DNA of 64,000 nucleotides from Ruminococcaceae bacterium UBA3751 (GTDB lineage Bacteria; Bacillota; Clostridia; Oscillospirales; Acutalibacteraceae): the NCBI GenBank assembly GCA_002371215.1, contig DFGL01000039.1:13961-77960 (forward strand), given 5' to 3'. Shown here piece by piece: positions 17,901 to 26,100 of this stretch. Below the pieces are notes generated by a model. It was not told the origin of the DNA, did no database searches, and worked only from the letters and a program-made list of their open reading frames with translations. The translations under genes and the position numbers were made by a program. Within the stretch, counting starts at the first letter, position 1. Each line of letters opens with the position of its first letter.

Positions 17901-20900
17901 GAAAAGGGTCTTGAGCTGCTGATTATGTATACAAACGTAACAGATTCAACAGGTACGCTCTACGGCGAATACGAATTCCCGTTCGTTATGCCTAACCCCG
18001 CATGGGCTCATACGATGGCGGCTACGAGAAACGCTCAGTCCGACTGGATTGGTAACGACCGTCAGTCATCGGTTGGTATCTTTAACCGTTTCATTGATTC
18101 CTACGGTGAAGCTACTCCGACCTATTCGCACGTGCTGTACGATTACAACGCTTTCACTATTAAAGAGGATGCGTCAAAGTACGGCAGCGGCGTTGCAAAC
18201 GTACTTGCAGACTTCGATGAGAAGTCATTCGGAAGAACTGATTTATCAACAGTTGATAAGATTAACACGCTGTTTGATTTCTATGATGACCCGAGCGTTG
18301 GTATCAACTCCGGTACCTATTCAGTTCAGGAGCATCAGGATAAGGGTCCGAGCGCTTATACTGCAGTTCCCGACGTAGTTAAGGTTAATTACTACATTGA
18401 CTATTCTGATAAATCACAGTATCAGGAGGTTGCAGGAACAAGCGATAACACCTACGTTTCAGGTAATAAGAACGGCTTAATCAAAACAAAGAACGGCGTT
18501 CCGTTCGGCTATCAGTTCAAGATGAAGGCGTCAAACTTCCTTTGGGATACAACGGACGTTGCCGCAATTCACGACGTTACATCGTACGAGAGAAACACAA
18601 CGGGACTTGATATTACCTATCAGACTCACGAGGCATATACTGATTTAAGATATGATGATGACGCAAAGGACGACGCAAAGAATCCTCAGAACCTTAAATC
18701 TAACAGAAACGGTTTCAGAACGGCTTCCGTAACATGGCCTACGAATATTAACCACAAATATTGGTATGAGCCCGAAATGATGTTCTATACCGACCTCAGA
18801 ACTTATAACGACCAGCACTTTGATTATTCTTACAGAAAGAAATACTTAGAGCTGTTCGCACTCGGCGACAATACCTATACCTTTACGGATATGGGCGGCG
18901 CTGATAAGTATCTTGACGGCAGTAACGGTGCGACAGGACCGACTATCCACGATTACTGGTCAGGCGCCAACACCTCAAAGCGTGCATTTGATTCGTATTC
19001 AAACGGTAAAAACGATACCCACGCTTGGAAGGGTACGGCAACCTTCAGCGGTAAAAATGCTGTTAAGCAGAATGAATATCAGGAAGTTTATGACGGCTGG
19101 TATTATATGACAGAGGTTGACGACGGCGTTCTCCAGTATCACTATACTGACAGCGAAGCAACAGCAAGAGCTAACGCTAAGTCAGGAACCTATACAGACG
19201 GAAACGGCAAAACACAGTATTATTACGGTAAGCTCAACGTTTCTGCTGAGGCATATGCGAACTACATCCTTGAGTTCGGTGCTTATCATAAGCTCGGCGG
19301 ACTTGTTAAGGGCGGATGCTTCATTCCTCACGAAACGTATAACTACTACAATATCGGTGTTGCTACCTGCGATAAGGGTGCCGTTCGTGAATTCGTTGAT
19401 ACTTTTGCGAATAAGGAATTCACCGTTAATAACGGAACAGCTGTTTCCGAGTTCACTAACGACCAGATTCGCGGTACTGCTACTCAGCAGGGTGATATTC
19501 AGGATATCCGCGTAACATCAGGTCTTAAGGCTGCTGATTACACAGTTGCTTCCTTTAACGAGTACCTTGACGCTCTCGGCGAGGCTTACTGGTTCGTTAA
19601 CAACCCGAGAAATACAACCTATCAGTCCTCCGTTGACGGAAAGACATATGAGTATTCGGTAGGTTATGATAATTTCTACGGCGAAGAACACGCTGCTATC
19701 TATCAGGCAGACGCTGCTGAGCACAACATCTTTAATGAAACTACAGCAACCGCAGGCTCATACGAAGCAAGAGACGGCGGCGACAACAAGCCTCATACCG
19801 ATGAGGTACAGGCAGATATTATTGCTGACGTTATCATCGCTTACAAGAACCTCTACGCTGTATCTAACTACACAGCGGCTGAGGACTTCTATAACTCAAT
19901 TGAAATTTCCGACGGTGTTGACGGTGAAGGCGAAACAATTACCGACGGCGTAATTACCTTCTATACCGATAAGACGAAGACAGACGTTGATTACCGTATA
20001 ACCAAGGATAACTTTACAGACGACTCATGGGATCAGTTTGTTGCTCTCGTAAGAAATTCCGGTGCATTCTTTGATTATTACACAAACGGTAATATCGGCG
20101 AAGAGGGCTACGACAGAGTTGATACCGATATCAGCTCCTGGCGTTACGTAACTATGACGGGTGAGGCTTATAACAACCTCCTTGACATCATTAAGCACGC
20201 TCAGTCAGGACTTATGGAGCAGCTTGATACTCAGTCGCTCTCAGATACCTATGACGATAAGACGGGCGCTGACCCGACTTACGGCGGCGATAAGCTTACA
20301 GACGGTATTTATAACGACCAGAGCGTTCAGGTTAAGACCTTTGATTCCTGGTACAATATGAATACAGAGGCAAATAAGGCTAATGAGCTTCTTACAGCGG
20401 CTGCCAATAAGGACGACGACCTTACTCAGGACGGTCCTAACAAGACCGCTTATGAGGTTGAAGACGGTACTACGGTTTACTTCACTAACGGACGCTACAA
20501 GGTAACGGACGTTAAGGCGTACGAATTTGACGATTACACCTACTATGCTCAGTCCTTCAGCACTGACGAATTCACTGAGGACGGCGAGGGCTCGTCAACC
20601 AAGTATGACGAAGCTGAAAACTGCTCTGAAATGCAGGATACCGTTTACGATGAAAGCGCAACTCTTGCGGCAACAACGCTTGAGGATTGCGATACCGCCG
20701 ACGCGTATGCTGCTTATGACGCGGCTTACAGCGCGGTTGAAAGCGTAAACTTTGATAAGTATCTCGCAACTGCTAAGGACGGCTCAGACGGTGCCGAGGC
20801 TCTCGTTAACGCAGAGCTTGCAAAGAAGACTTCTGAGTACAATCCTGAGGCTGAAACAAGAGCTGAAACGGTTTACGTAACTCTTACAAGCGACCAGGTA

Positions 20901-22307
20901 GCAGCTTATAACGAGCGTATGGGCGCTGAAATCCTTGAAACAGGTAAGGATTACAAGAATACGCTGCACACGGGAACAGACCCGATTACAGCGGCTCTCC
21001 TTACAGTATTCAACACTGTTGAGGGTGATAAAGAAAACTACGTTAAGAAGTTTAATATTACCTATACCGTTAAGAACGGCGACACGGTAGTTGCTGAGGA
21101 CAGCGATTCAAAGTTCTACGGCGAGGCTACCAAGGACTTTGCAGTACCCGAGGAGGCTCAGGGTCAGTCCAAGATTTCAATTACCTATACAGACCTTGAC
21201 GGAAATGCTCTCGGCAGCGTTAAGGAAAAGACTCAAAACGGTACTACCTTCTCAAGAATTGCAAAGAGCAATATGGATATTACTCTTGCAATTACCCAAA
21301 ACAATGGCGGCGAAGGAGCTTATACAGTTAAAATCTGTAACGTTTACGGCACTGTAACAGATATCTTTACCGCAGCAGAGGCTGACGTTAAGGATATTGC
21401 TCAGAAGATTGAAACCGAAACGATTACAATCGGCAGCAAGAGCTTTACCGCTCCGTTAGTTCCGTACTACACCTTCTCTGCATGGCAGAAGTCTACCGAT
21501 GATGAAGAAAAGGTAGTTGTATTCACTCCGCAGTATAACGCGGGCGTTACGGTTAACTTTACCGTTGCTCAGGGCGGCGTTGCTTCAGGCGCAGCTCTTA
21601 AAGAAGCCGGCTCAACGACCTACAGCACGGCGTTTGATACCGAGGTAACTCTTGACGCAAGCGAGGTTGAAGACTTCTGGGCTTGGGCAACAATTTCAGG
21701 CGATAATCTCTATCAGATAGCTTCCTACAGCCCGAGCTACAAGTTCTATGCTGTATACGGCAACAATAAGTCCGATGAAATCAACGGCGAACAGTTTGTT
21801 GCTATCAGGAAGATTGACGGCAGGTATTATGAGCCTGACGGAAAAACGGAGCTCAAGGCAAATAAGGTTGATACGGTATTTAATATCAACTATGACGCTG
21901 AGGCAGTTCTTAAGAGCAAGCTTGATAAAAAGCTTCCGTTCGTATCACTGATTAACGCAGAGCTTGCCGAGGGCAAGAAGAAGGCTACGGGTTACTTCCG
22001 TATTACACAGGGCAGCTCGGTTACTCCTTCGGAATTCGGTACTCTCGCAACAAGCAAGTCTGCCAATAAGGCTTATATGGTTGAAGGCAGCGCGTCTAAG
22101 TTCAGGACTTCAACAATCCTTTCAAGCGGTCAGTACGTATTTACAATCAACAGACCGTCGTCAGCGTTTACCGCTGTAACCTTCAGAGGATATATGGCTT
22201 ACCTCTTCCCGTATGACTTTACTCATACAAGCAATACTTCGGTAAGCGATGTTGAGGCTGACCTTAACGTAACTGAATATTCAGGCAATATTGCAATTGC
22301 TCAGTAA
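11946..22307 (+). CDS. Giant secreted LamG/GH43 arabinanase-like protein
   Basis: A protein of 3453 residues. In order: signal peptide (~1-33); LamG-like lectin domain (~34-257); helical and beta-rich linkers; a chitobiase-C-terminal/Ig-like pair (~668-860); a second LamG-like domain (~958-1256, ending LYIDDVRMYTKALTQAE); a GH43 five-bladed propeller (~1270-1675); and about 1780 further residues I cannot assign. The GH43 active site seems complete: base Asp1276 (SHDPTN), pKa-modulating Asp1468 (AIDACAYYG) and acid Glu1531 (GEGGYVTYENGYYYYW), plus WAPHVMYN and YMLYGSWGDIYVKTL, as in endo-arabinanases. It is extracellular and likely attacks arabinan or a related plant polymer; LamG domains may bind glycans. 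No LPXTG, SLH, dockerin or C-terminal TM is seen, so the anchoring is unknown. It has its own consensus promoter and a following 46-residue ORF. Confidence 0.85.
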   Translation: MKKMSKRILSVFLSLLMVVTMLPFGGILALASAKDTEAYFYDNAEGYSASTGTDKINGTNYIANNGGTNYVTADKDWTPNGDRTTGFVISFWYNPGATVGTWGSECMFAMGLPSDESNNKKYFEVFESGTLRYCYNGTSYIDVDVASGGIWNNKVTANKWQYITIIIDPNGDYYDTLSFYVDDTLTYTLDDSTGTNVQADGRGVCDFFANYSGKVRLASSLGVHSWTSATGSIDEVFIYPSKMKPEDAMDLFETKMKSGVYQNTKSAYQSYIATSTQLDAFNYGGKAEAEQYAQTNANQLVDKITTMYGWNETFTTINGSGYSSAIYSPTIPSPASSDNATNTTGDVQVNSSWTGSDGVNTRIYQPSPVLLYDGKTKMTFPVGVWAHPYKTGTWSKNGRTTYIYPTAAPFSHESWWKGNIADESNTYALNYDTLINGSAYTGYSSSNTNEVVYKTQEFYGVNYVVVSNPTFTNKLYNGTPTYTMYVKDDAKGTTTSVNGTNVYVVDATALISAARAAATSFDDSYKEGGYNAVLTALDNTTELDLTTKDYSNVATGANSAISTINDLITALGNSTADGQYKTLRDAMEYQGAISDGTSTSVPAAYNNGVNPDGYTTATYTAFKTAYEAAKAKMAALYSTSGSANYSAALGTEAQDLLDAFAALAHSSVVKPTITPATGATVGKNTQLTITNNTDSYNADTKAQDGTIYYTVKVDGGAESEPMTVTAAKDASATVTPFTDVPATASTVTVKAYIYAYENAGDTNLQVSANETVTYNLLAAPLIDGKNSGAVKGKDQGDTVAITGSGNIMYKINDGAYQTYSSAVSLFTDDSSAQTISAYSVVDGVESAVSTVTFTRAGAFTITLDNPNAKSPLFYDAGSAVRVSVDNTKGTFSNVKYKIIPDGDEDHAVVKTLATDGATTSTSAFMNYKGISVVAYVDGAEEDGVEATFYNVDKFDPMIYQESFNGTTAYYDFLGSSTGVDGVLNVPEADDTIRVKQGTYGLDTYDQRKNVLKIAANSATYGNVLQLNENPLANSTNAAFAKESGVTISFWRYVTPSGDTAINTDDLRWLNVLNFTKANKDDYTDATSANHYQYAVLTANGTFSFSENGANGGPYLDYYPASCDITNHSTDANHGYWTHIALTVDPTTAATTEDSGDTRLDTGITVYINGEPHDIDVSNTETKVDTPVVKSKNRNFASMTDKEVVDELLDYLTDEDTNVLFGYGAWDDQVGYRSNKDLYIDDVRMYTKALTQAEINNMYTDSAADAQPGHQSSTSHDPTNVTVYTFKNAYNYTNVDGVSATKPAGAQVGQEFIDYYNVDLSLVDISYYSFGTGMTIYKSDDNVNWTVIGDSKGRTGYQNEELFNGEYRSVLGYRIDQGGTADTPLGWASQGESIDHGEVRARASGHLLWAPHVMYNLKQDKWMYYGSTSAWQSNYSAVFVFTSDEVANNYTYQEIVVKTQSGDSTNAIDACAYYGRDSEGKINPNALYMLYGSWGDIYVKTLNPNGTRTDTDRTLGDLLARANNNGGPGGGEGGYVTYENGYYYYWISAGANGWGTSGGAYRQRVFRSENPTSGFVDVTGSLATNASSKPHGNGIVSAYDLKTNDYIYTSVGHSSLYKAYNTYGETVEINAAHAREYSHSGIATEDGQLTTRQIWLIGNVAIHNPVAYTDNGWPTAFPLNYDESFTLQYRGDGSTARKSRGFNAFDIQGVYDSNTLLNVGDDDSKYAGYCSGNYCAYAASYDTEIIATDTDAGVIVNMKSNDGYSFKLTYDDPENPTKTYITLYSGTTEYAHGVIANQGAEGSAIPEFSYVINSTGQHVWGYKYETIVRDAENYEGKNQVEVDGVVYTHKASDKYTVYGQEISDDLNYLTDTSAGERVTTLKVNYPSEIAVNDKSAVVCVNDADFVAAGYTAGEYWVEYAAGQDLWYKDNGDGTVTTKTPAQFKNLSEEDKAEYYRYYVLKGTVSNYFHYFKNEKDLDGQRITGYPEKGLELLIMYTNVTDSTGTLYGEYEFPFVMPNPAWAHTMAATRNAQSDWIGNDRQSSVGIFNRFIDSYGEATPTYSHVLYDYNAFTIKEDASKYGSGVANVLADFDEKSFGRTDLSTVDKINTLFDFYDDPSVGINSGTYSVQEHQDKGPSAYTAVPDVVKVNYYIDYSDKSQYQEVAGTSDNTYVSGNKNGLIKTKNGVPFGYQFKMKASNFLWDTTDVAAIHDVTSYERNTTGLDITYQTHEAYTDLRYDDDAKDDAKNPQNLKSNRNGFRTASVTWPTNINHKYWYEPEMMFYTDLRTYNDQHFDYSYRKKYLELFALGDNTYTFTDMGGADKYLDGSNGATGPTIHDYWSGANTSKRAFDSYSNGKNDTHAWKGTATFSGKNAVKQNEYQEVYDGWYYMTEVDDGVLQYHYTDSEATARANAKSGTYTDGNGKTQYYYGKLNVSAEAYANYILEFGAYHKLGGLVKGGCFIPHETYNYYNIGVATCDKGAVREFVDTFANKEFTVNNGTAVSEFTNDQIRGTATQQGDIQDIRVTSGLKAADYTVASFNEYLDALGEAYWFVNNPRNTTYQSSVDGKTYEYSVGYDNFYGEEHAAIYQADAAEHNIFNETTATAGSYEARDGGDNKPHTDEVQADIIADVIIAYKNLYAVSNYTAAEDFYNSIEISDGVDGEGETITDGVITFYTDKTKTDVDYRITKDNFTDDSWDQFVALVRNSGAFFDYYTNGNIGEEGYDRVDTDISSWRYVTMTGEAYNNLLDIIKHAQSGLMEQLDTQSLSDTYDDKTGADPTYGGDKLTDGIYNDQSVQVKTFDSWYNMNTEANKANELLTAAANKDDDLTQDGPNKTAYEVEDGTTVYFTNGRYKVTDVKAYEFDDYTYYAQSFSTDEFTEDGEGSSTKYDEAENCSEMQDTVYDESATLAATTLEDCDTADAYAAYDAAYSAVESVNFDKYLATAKDGSDGAEALVNAELAKKTSEYNPEAETRAETVYVTLTSDQVAAYNERMGAEILETGKDYKNTLHTGTDPITAALLTVFNTVEGDKENYVKKFNITYTVKNGDTVVAEDSDSKFYGEATKDFAVPEEAQGQSKISITYTDLDGNALGSVKEKTQNGTTFSRIAKSNMDITLAITQNNGGEGAYTVKICNVYGTVTDIFTAAEADVKDIAQKIETETITIGSKSFTAPLVPYYTFSAWQKSTDDEEKVVVFTPQYNAGVTVNFTVAQGGVASGAALKEAGSTTYSTAFDTEVTLDASEVEDFWAWATISGDNLYQIASYSPSYKFYAVYGNNKSDEINGEQFVAIRKIDGRYYEPDGKTELKANKVDTVFNINYDAEAVLKSKLDKKLPFVSLINAELAEGKKKATGYFRITQGSSVTPSEFGTLATSKSANKAYMVEGSASKFRTSTILSSGQYVFTINRPSSAFTAVTFRGYMAYLFPYDFTHTSNTSVSDVEADLNVTEYSGNIAIAQ

Positions 22308-22328
22308 TAGTCTTAGGAGGGTATCAAT

Positions 22329-22469
22329 ATGAAAAAGAATTATGCAGCTCCCAAGGCTGAAATAGAAATGTTCACGTTTACCGACGTTGTTACAATGTCT
22401 CCCGAGGTAACTACCAAGCAGGGTATTATTGATGGCGGCGAGGAAATTTCGGTAACGGGCGAATTCTAA
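22329..22469 (+). CDS. 46-residue companion ORF of unknown function
   Basis: The ATG is 21 nt after the giant gene's stop, with a TAGGAGGG site 9 nt upstream, so it is almost certainly translated and cotranscribed. The peptide begins MKKNYAAPKAEIEMFTFTDV, continues VVTMSPEVTTKQG and ends EEISVTGEF. It has no signal peptide, TM segment or cysteine. The pattern short basic start, Tyr-x-x-Pro-x-x-Glu-hydrophobic, Asp-Val-Val-T resembles numerous unnamed small ORFs in Clostridia and superficially a leader-type peptide. I do not recognise a family and no RiPP enzyme is nearby. Confidence 0.75.
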   Translation: MKKNYAAPKAEIEMFTFTDVVTMSPEVTTKQGIIDGGEEISVTGEF

Positions 22470-22478
22470 ACGAATAAG

Positions 22479-22506
22479 GCGCAGGACGAAAGTCCTGCGC
22501 TTTTAA
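22479..22506 (+). terminator. Terminator of the giant-protein operon
   Basis: A perfect 9-bp GC-rich stem GCGCAGGAC / GTCCTGCGC around a GAAA tetraloop, followed by TTTTAAT. Confidence 0.88.
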
Positions 22507-22517
22507 TTTGGCTTATA

Positions 22518-22550
22518 AAAAAGAGGCGTGCAATTTAAGCACGCCTCTTT
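22518..22550 (-). terminator. Terminator facing the purL-csoR operon
   Basis: A 12-bp stem AAAGAGGCGTGC / GCACGCCTCTTT with a 7-nt loop; on the minus strand it is followed by a T-run. It lies beyond the MITE-like element relative to csoR. Confidence 0.75.
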
Positions 22551-22552
22551 AA

Positions 22553-22824
22553 GCAGAGCGAAACGAATCCGAACACGGTTTAAAATGGCGGATTTGCCTT
22601 ATCTCTGCGTTAAAAATACTCGGAATACATTAAGTATTCCTGCGTTTTTTGCCTTGACCTAAACCAAATCTGCTCATTTTAAACTGCAAAGCACTAAAAA
22701 CGCTTGAAGTTAGGATGAAATTTGGCTTTTGAGGTCGAAGCTTTGCTGACGCAAAGCAAGAACGAAAACGGCAAAGTTCGCTTAAATACAGTGTTTTTAG
22801 CGGTTCGGATTCGTCTCGCTCTGC
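22553..22824. mobile_element. MITE-like non-coding element with 22-bp terminal inverted repeats
   Basis: The 22-bp ends (22553-22574 and 22803-22824) are reverse complements at 21 of 22 positions. The single mismatch is at the twelfth position. TTAA lies directly outside both ends (22549-22552 and 22825-22828). The 272-bp interior has no plausible gene but includes two hairpins: GGAATAC/GTATTCC and GCTTTGC/GCAAAGC. The right end stops 7 nt from the csoR stop codon. It fills the largest gene-free gap here. No transposase is present, so mobility would depend on one elsewhere. Confidence 0.65.
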
Positions 22825-22831
22825 TTAAGCT

Positions 22832-23119
22832 TTACTTCATAAATTTATCAACTGCTGCGGAGAGCTCGTCAATCATTTTCATATCGCCATCCTCAACCGC
22901 GTGAACTATACAGTGCTCCATATGGTCCTTCAGAATTACCTTACCCGTGTTGTTTATAGCGGACTTAACCGCGGCAAGCTGAATAAGCACCTCGCTGCAG
23001 TCGTCGTCGTTTTCAACCATCTGTTTAACCTTCTGAAGGTGGCCGATAGCGCGCGCAAGACGGTTTGAAACCTCTTTTATATGTTCTTTTGAATGGTGAT
23101 GGTTATGATTGTGTTCCAT
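22832..23119 (-). CDS. CsoR/RcnR-family metal-sensing repressor
   Basis: A 95-residue all-helical protein of the DUF156 family. The Cu(I) CsoR ligand pattern is present: Cys in DDDCSEVLIQLAAVKSAI and His-x3-Cys in KDHMEHC. The N-terminus is unusually His-rich (MEHNHNHHHSKEH), suggesting extra metal binding. Such tetramers repress efflux or chaperone genes until metal (Cu, Ni/Co) or, in some members, formaldehyde or persulfide binds. It starts 9 nt after purL, so it is probably cotranscribed. No copper ATPase or CopZ is adjacent, so the regulated target is unknown. Confidence 0.88.
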   Translation of the reverse strand: MEHNHNHHHSKEHIKEVSNRLARAIGHLQKVKQMVENDDDCSEVLIQLAAVKSAINNTGKVILKDHMEHCIVHAVEDGDMKMIDELSAAVDKFMK

Positions 23120-23128
23120 ATTCTTTCC

Positions 23129-26100
23129 TTACTTAAAATAATTTACGCCGCTTTCAAAGATTTTCATATCCTTTTCAAACGGGGTGTTGGAATAGAGATT
23201 ATCTCCCTTACGCTCGCAGTGACCCATTTTGCCGAGAACGCGTCCGTCGGGTGAGGTAATGCCCTCAACGGCGCAAACCGAGCCGTTGGGGTTAAACGGC
23301 ATATCAGCCGTTACGTCGCCGTTTAAATCAACATACTGAGTTGCAACCTGACCGCCCTCTATGAGCTTCTTCATAACCTCGTCGTTTGCTACGAATCTGC
23401 CCTCGCCGTGAGAAATCGGCACGGCAAAAACGTCGCCCGCATTAACTGAGCTGAACCACGGTGATTTAACGCTCGTAACCCTCGTATACGCCATCTGGGA
23501 AATATGTCTGCCGATGGTGTTAAAGGTAAGAGTCGGGTCAGTTTCCTTTGTTTCAACTATTTCGCCGTACGGCACAAGACCGAGTTTAATAAGCGCCTGG
23601 AAGCCGTTGCATATACCGAGCATTAAGCCGTCGCGTACGTTGAGAAGTCTTGAAACAGCCTCGCTTACTCTCGGGTTGCGGAAGGTCGTTGCAATGAATT
23701 TACCCGAGCCCTCAGGCTCGTCGCCGCCCGAAAAACCGCCGGGAAGCATAACAATCTGCGCCTTGTTAATCTCCTCAACCATTTTATCTATCGTATCGTT
23801 GATATCTGCAGAGGTAAGGTTCTTAACAACGAGGATTGAAGCCTCTGCGCCTGCTTTTTCAAAAGCACGCGCTGTATCAATCTCACAGTTAGTGCCGGGG
23901 AATGCGGGAATGAACACTCTCGGCTTTGCAACCGCGTTTTTGTTTATAAAGATTGAGCGTTCTTTATAAAGAGGAACGTCATAAGGCATTTTTGCGTTTT
24001 TGCCCGAATCAGTAGGGAATACTCTTTCAAGCTTGCCCGTCCATTCGTCAACCAAATCGTCGGTAGTCAAAACAGCGCCGTCAAGAATGAATACGGAGTT
24101 ATCGTTCGTAGTACCGAGAACGGTTCCGTCATATTCCTTTTCGTTTGCAATCTCAATTACGAACGAGCCCTGAAGCGGAGCGAAAAGGGTTTCCTTGCTG
24201 AGTCCCTGAGCAAAGGTGAAGCCGAGCTTGTCGCCGAATGCCATCTTACAAACGCAGGCTGCGGCGCCGCCCTCTTTAACTACGGAAGCGGAAAGAATTG
24301 AACCGTCGCGGATGCCTGAGTAAACGCTCATCATAAGGTCCATTGCCGCCTCGTAATCGGGGAGACCGCTCTTTTCGTCAACGGGGATTTCAAGGAGCTT
24401 GACCGTTGAGCCGATATTTTTGAATTTTGCGGAAACCGTCTTTGAAGCCTCGCTCATTCCTACCGCAAAGGAAACGAGGGTAGGCGGTACGTCAAGCTCG
24501 TTGAACGAGCCGCTCATACTGTCCTTACCGCCGATAGACGGAGTTTTATAGCCGAGCTGAGCTGAGAGCGCACCGAGCAGTGCCGCAGTGGGCTTGCCCC
24601 AGCGCTTCGGGTTATCTCCGAGTCTTTCAAAATACTCCTGGAAGGTAAGGCGCGCCTTTGAAGGGTCGCAGCCTACTGCTGCGAGCTTTGAAAGGCTTTC
24701 CGTAACTGCAAACGCCGCGCTGTGGAACGGAGACCATGAACTGAGCTTCGGAATAAACCCGTAGGACATAACGCTCGCGGTATCCGTTTCGCCTTCGAGA
24801 AGCGGGATTTTAGCCGCCATAGCCTCTTCGGGAGTAAGCTGGTATTTACCCGCGTAGGGCATAAGAACCGTCGCCGCGCCGATTGATGAGTCAAAACGCT
24901 CAACGAGTCCTTTTTGAGAGCATACCTCAAGGCGGGAAAGGTTAGCCTTGAGCGCGTCCGCGCTGCTCATACCTTTTAGTGCAGCGGGAACCTCTGTTCT
25001 GTAGCTTGTGCTGTCAGCGGCAGTGATTTCAGCCTTTGCGTGCTGAACAACGCCGTTTGTATTTAAGAAATCGCGGCTGAGGTCAACAATTTTGTCGCCG
25101 CGCCAGGTCATCTCAAGTCTGTTGTTTGAGGTAACCTCTGCAACAACGGTTGCCTCAAGGTTTTCCTCAAGCGCAAGCGCTGCGAATTTTTCAACGTCGT
25201 TTTTATCTATAACGACAGCCATTCTCTCCTGGCTTTCGGAGATTGCAAGCTCCGTGCCGTCAAGGCCGTCATATTTTTTCGGTACTTTATCAAGGTCTAT
25301 TTTTAGTCCGTCGGCAAGCTCGCCGATAGCAACGGAAACGCCGCCTGCACCGAAATCGTTGCAGCGTTTAATAAGCGTTGCAACCTCTTCGCGCCTGAAA
25401 AGACGCTGGATTTTACGCTCGGTAGGCGGATTACCCTTTTGTACCTCTGCGCCGCAGGTTTCAATTGACATTGAGTTGTGCGCCTTGGAGGAACCGGTCG
25501 CGCCGCCGCAGCCGTCACGCCCCGTGCGTCCGCCGAGGAGTACGATAACGTCGCCCTCCTGAGGAGTTTCGCGGATAACGTTCTTTTTCGGAGAAGCGCC
25601 TATTACCGCGCCGATTTCCATTCTCTTAGCTATGTAGCCCTCATCGTAAAGCTCAACAACCTGACCCGTTGCAAGACCTATCTGGTTTCCGTAAGAGGAG
25701 TAGCCCTGCGCCGCGCCCGTTGTGATTTTGCTCTGAGGAAGCTTTGCGGTGAGAGTTTTTTCAAATGCAACGGTAGGGTCGCCCGAGCCGGTTATACGCA
25801 TTGCCTGGTAAACGTATGCGCGCCCTGAAAGTGGGTCGCGGATTGCACCGCCGAGGCAGGTTGCCGCGCCGCCGAAGGGTTCGATTTCCGTAGGATGGTT
25901 ATGGGTTTCGTTTTTAAACTGAACAAGCCACGGTTCTTTTTTGCCGTCAATTTCAACCTCAACGTTGATTGAGCAGGCGTTTATTTCCTCGCTCTCGTCA
26001 AGGTCGTCAACAAGGCCGCGCTTTTTGAGAACCTTTGTGCCTATGCACGCCATATCCATAAGGCATACGAGCTTGTCCTTTCTGTCGCCGTAAACCTCTT

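Noticed and set aside
22329..22469. RiPP precursor with modification genes
   Set aside because: The peptide looks leader-like, but no radical SAM, LanM or YcaO gene, transporter or protease is adjacent; the only radical SAM genes are over 25 kb away.
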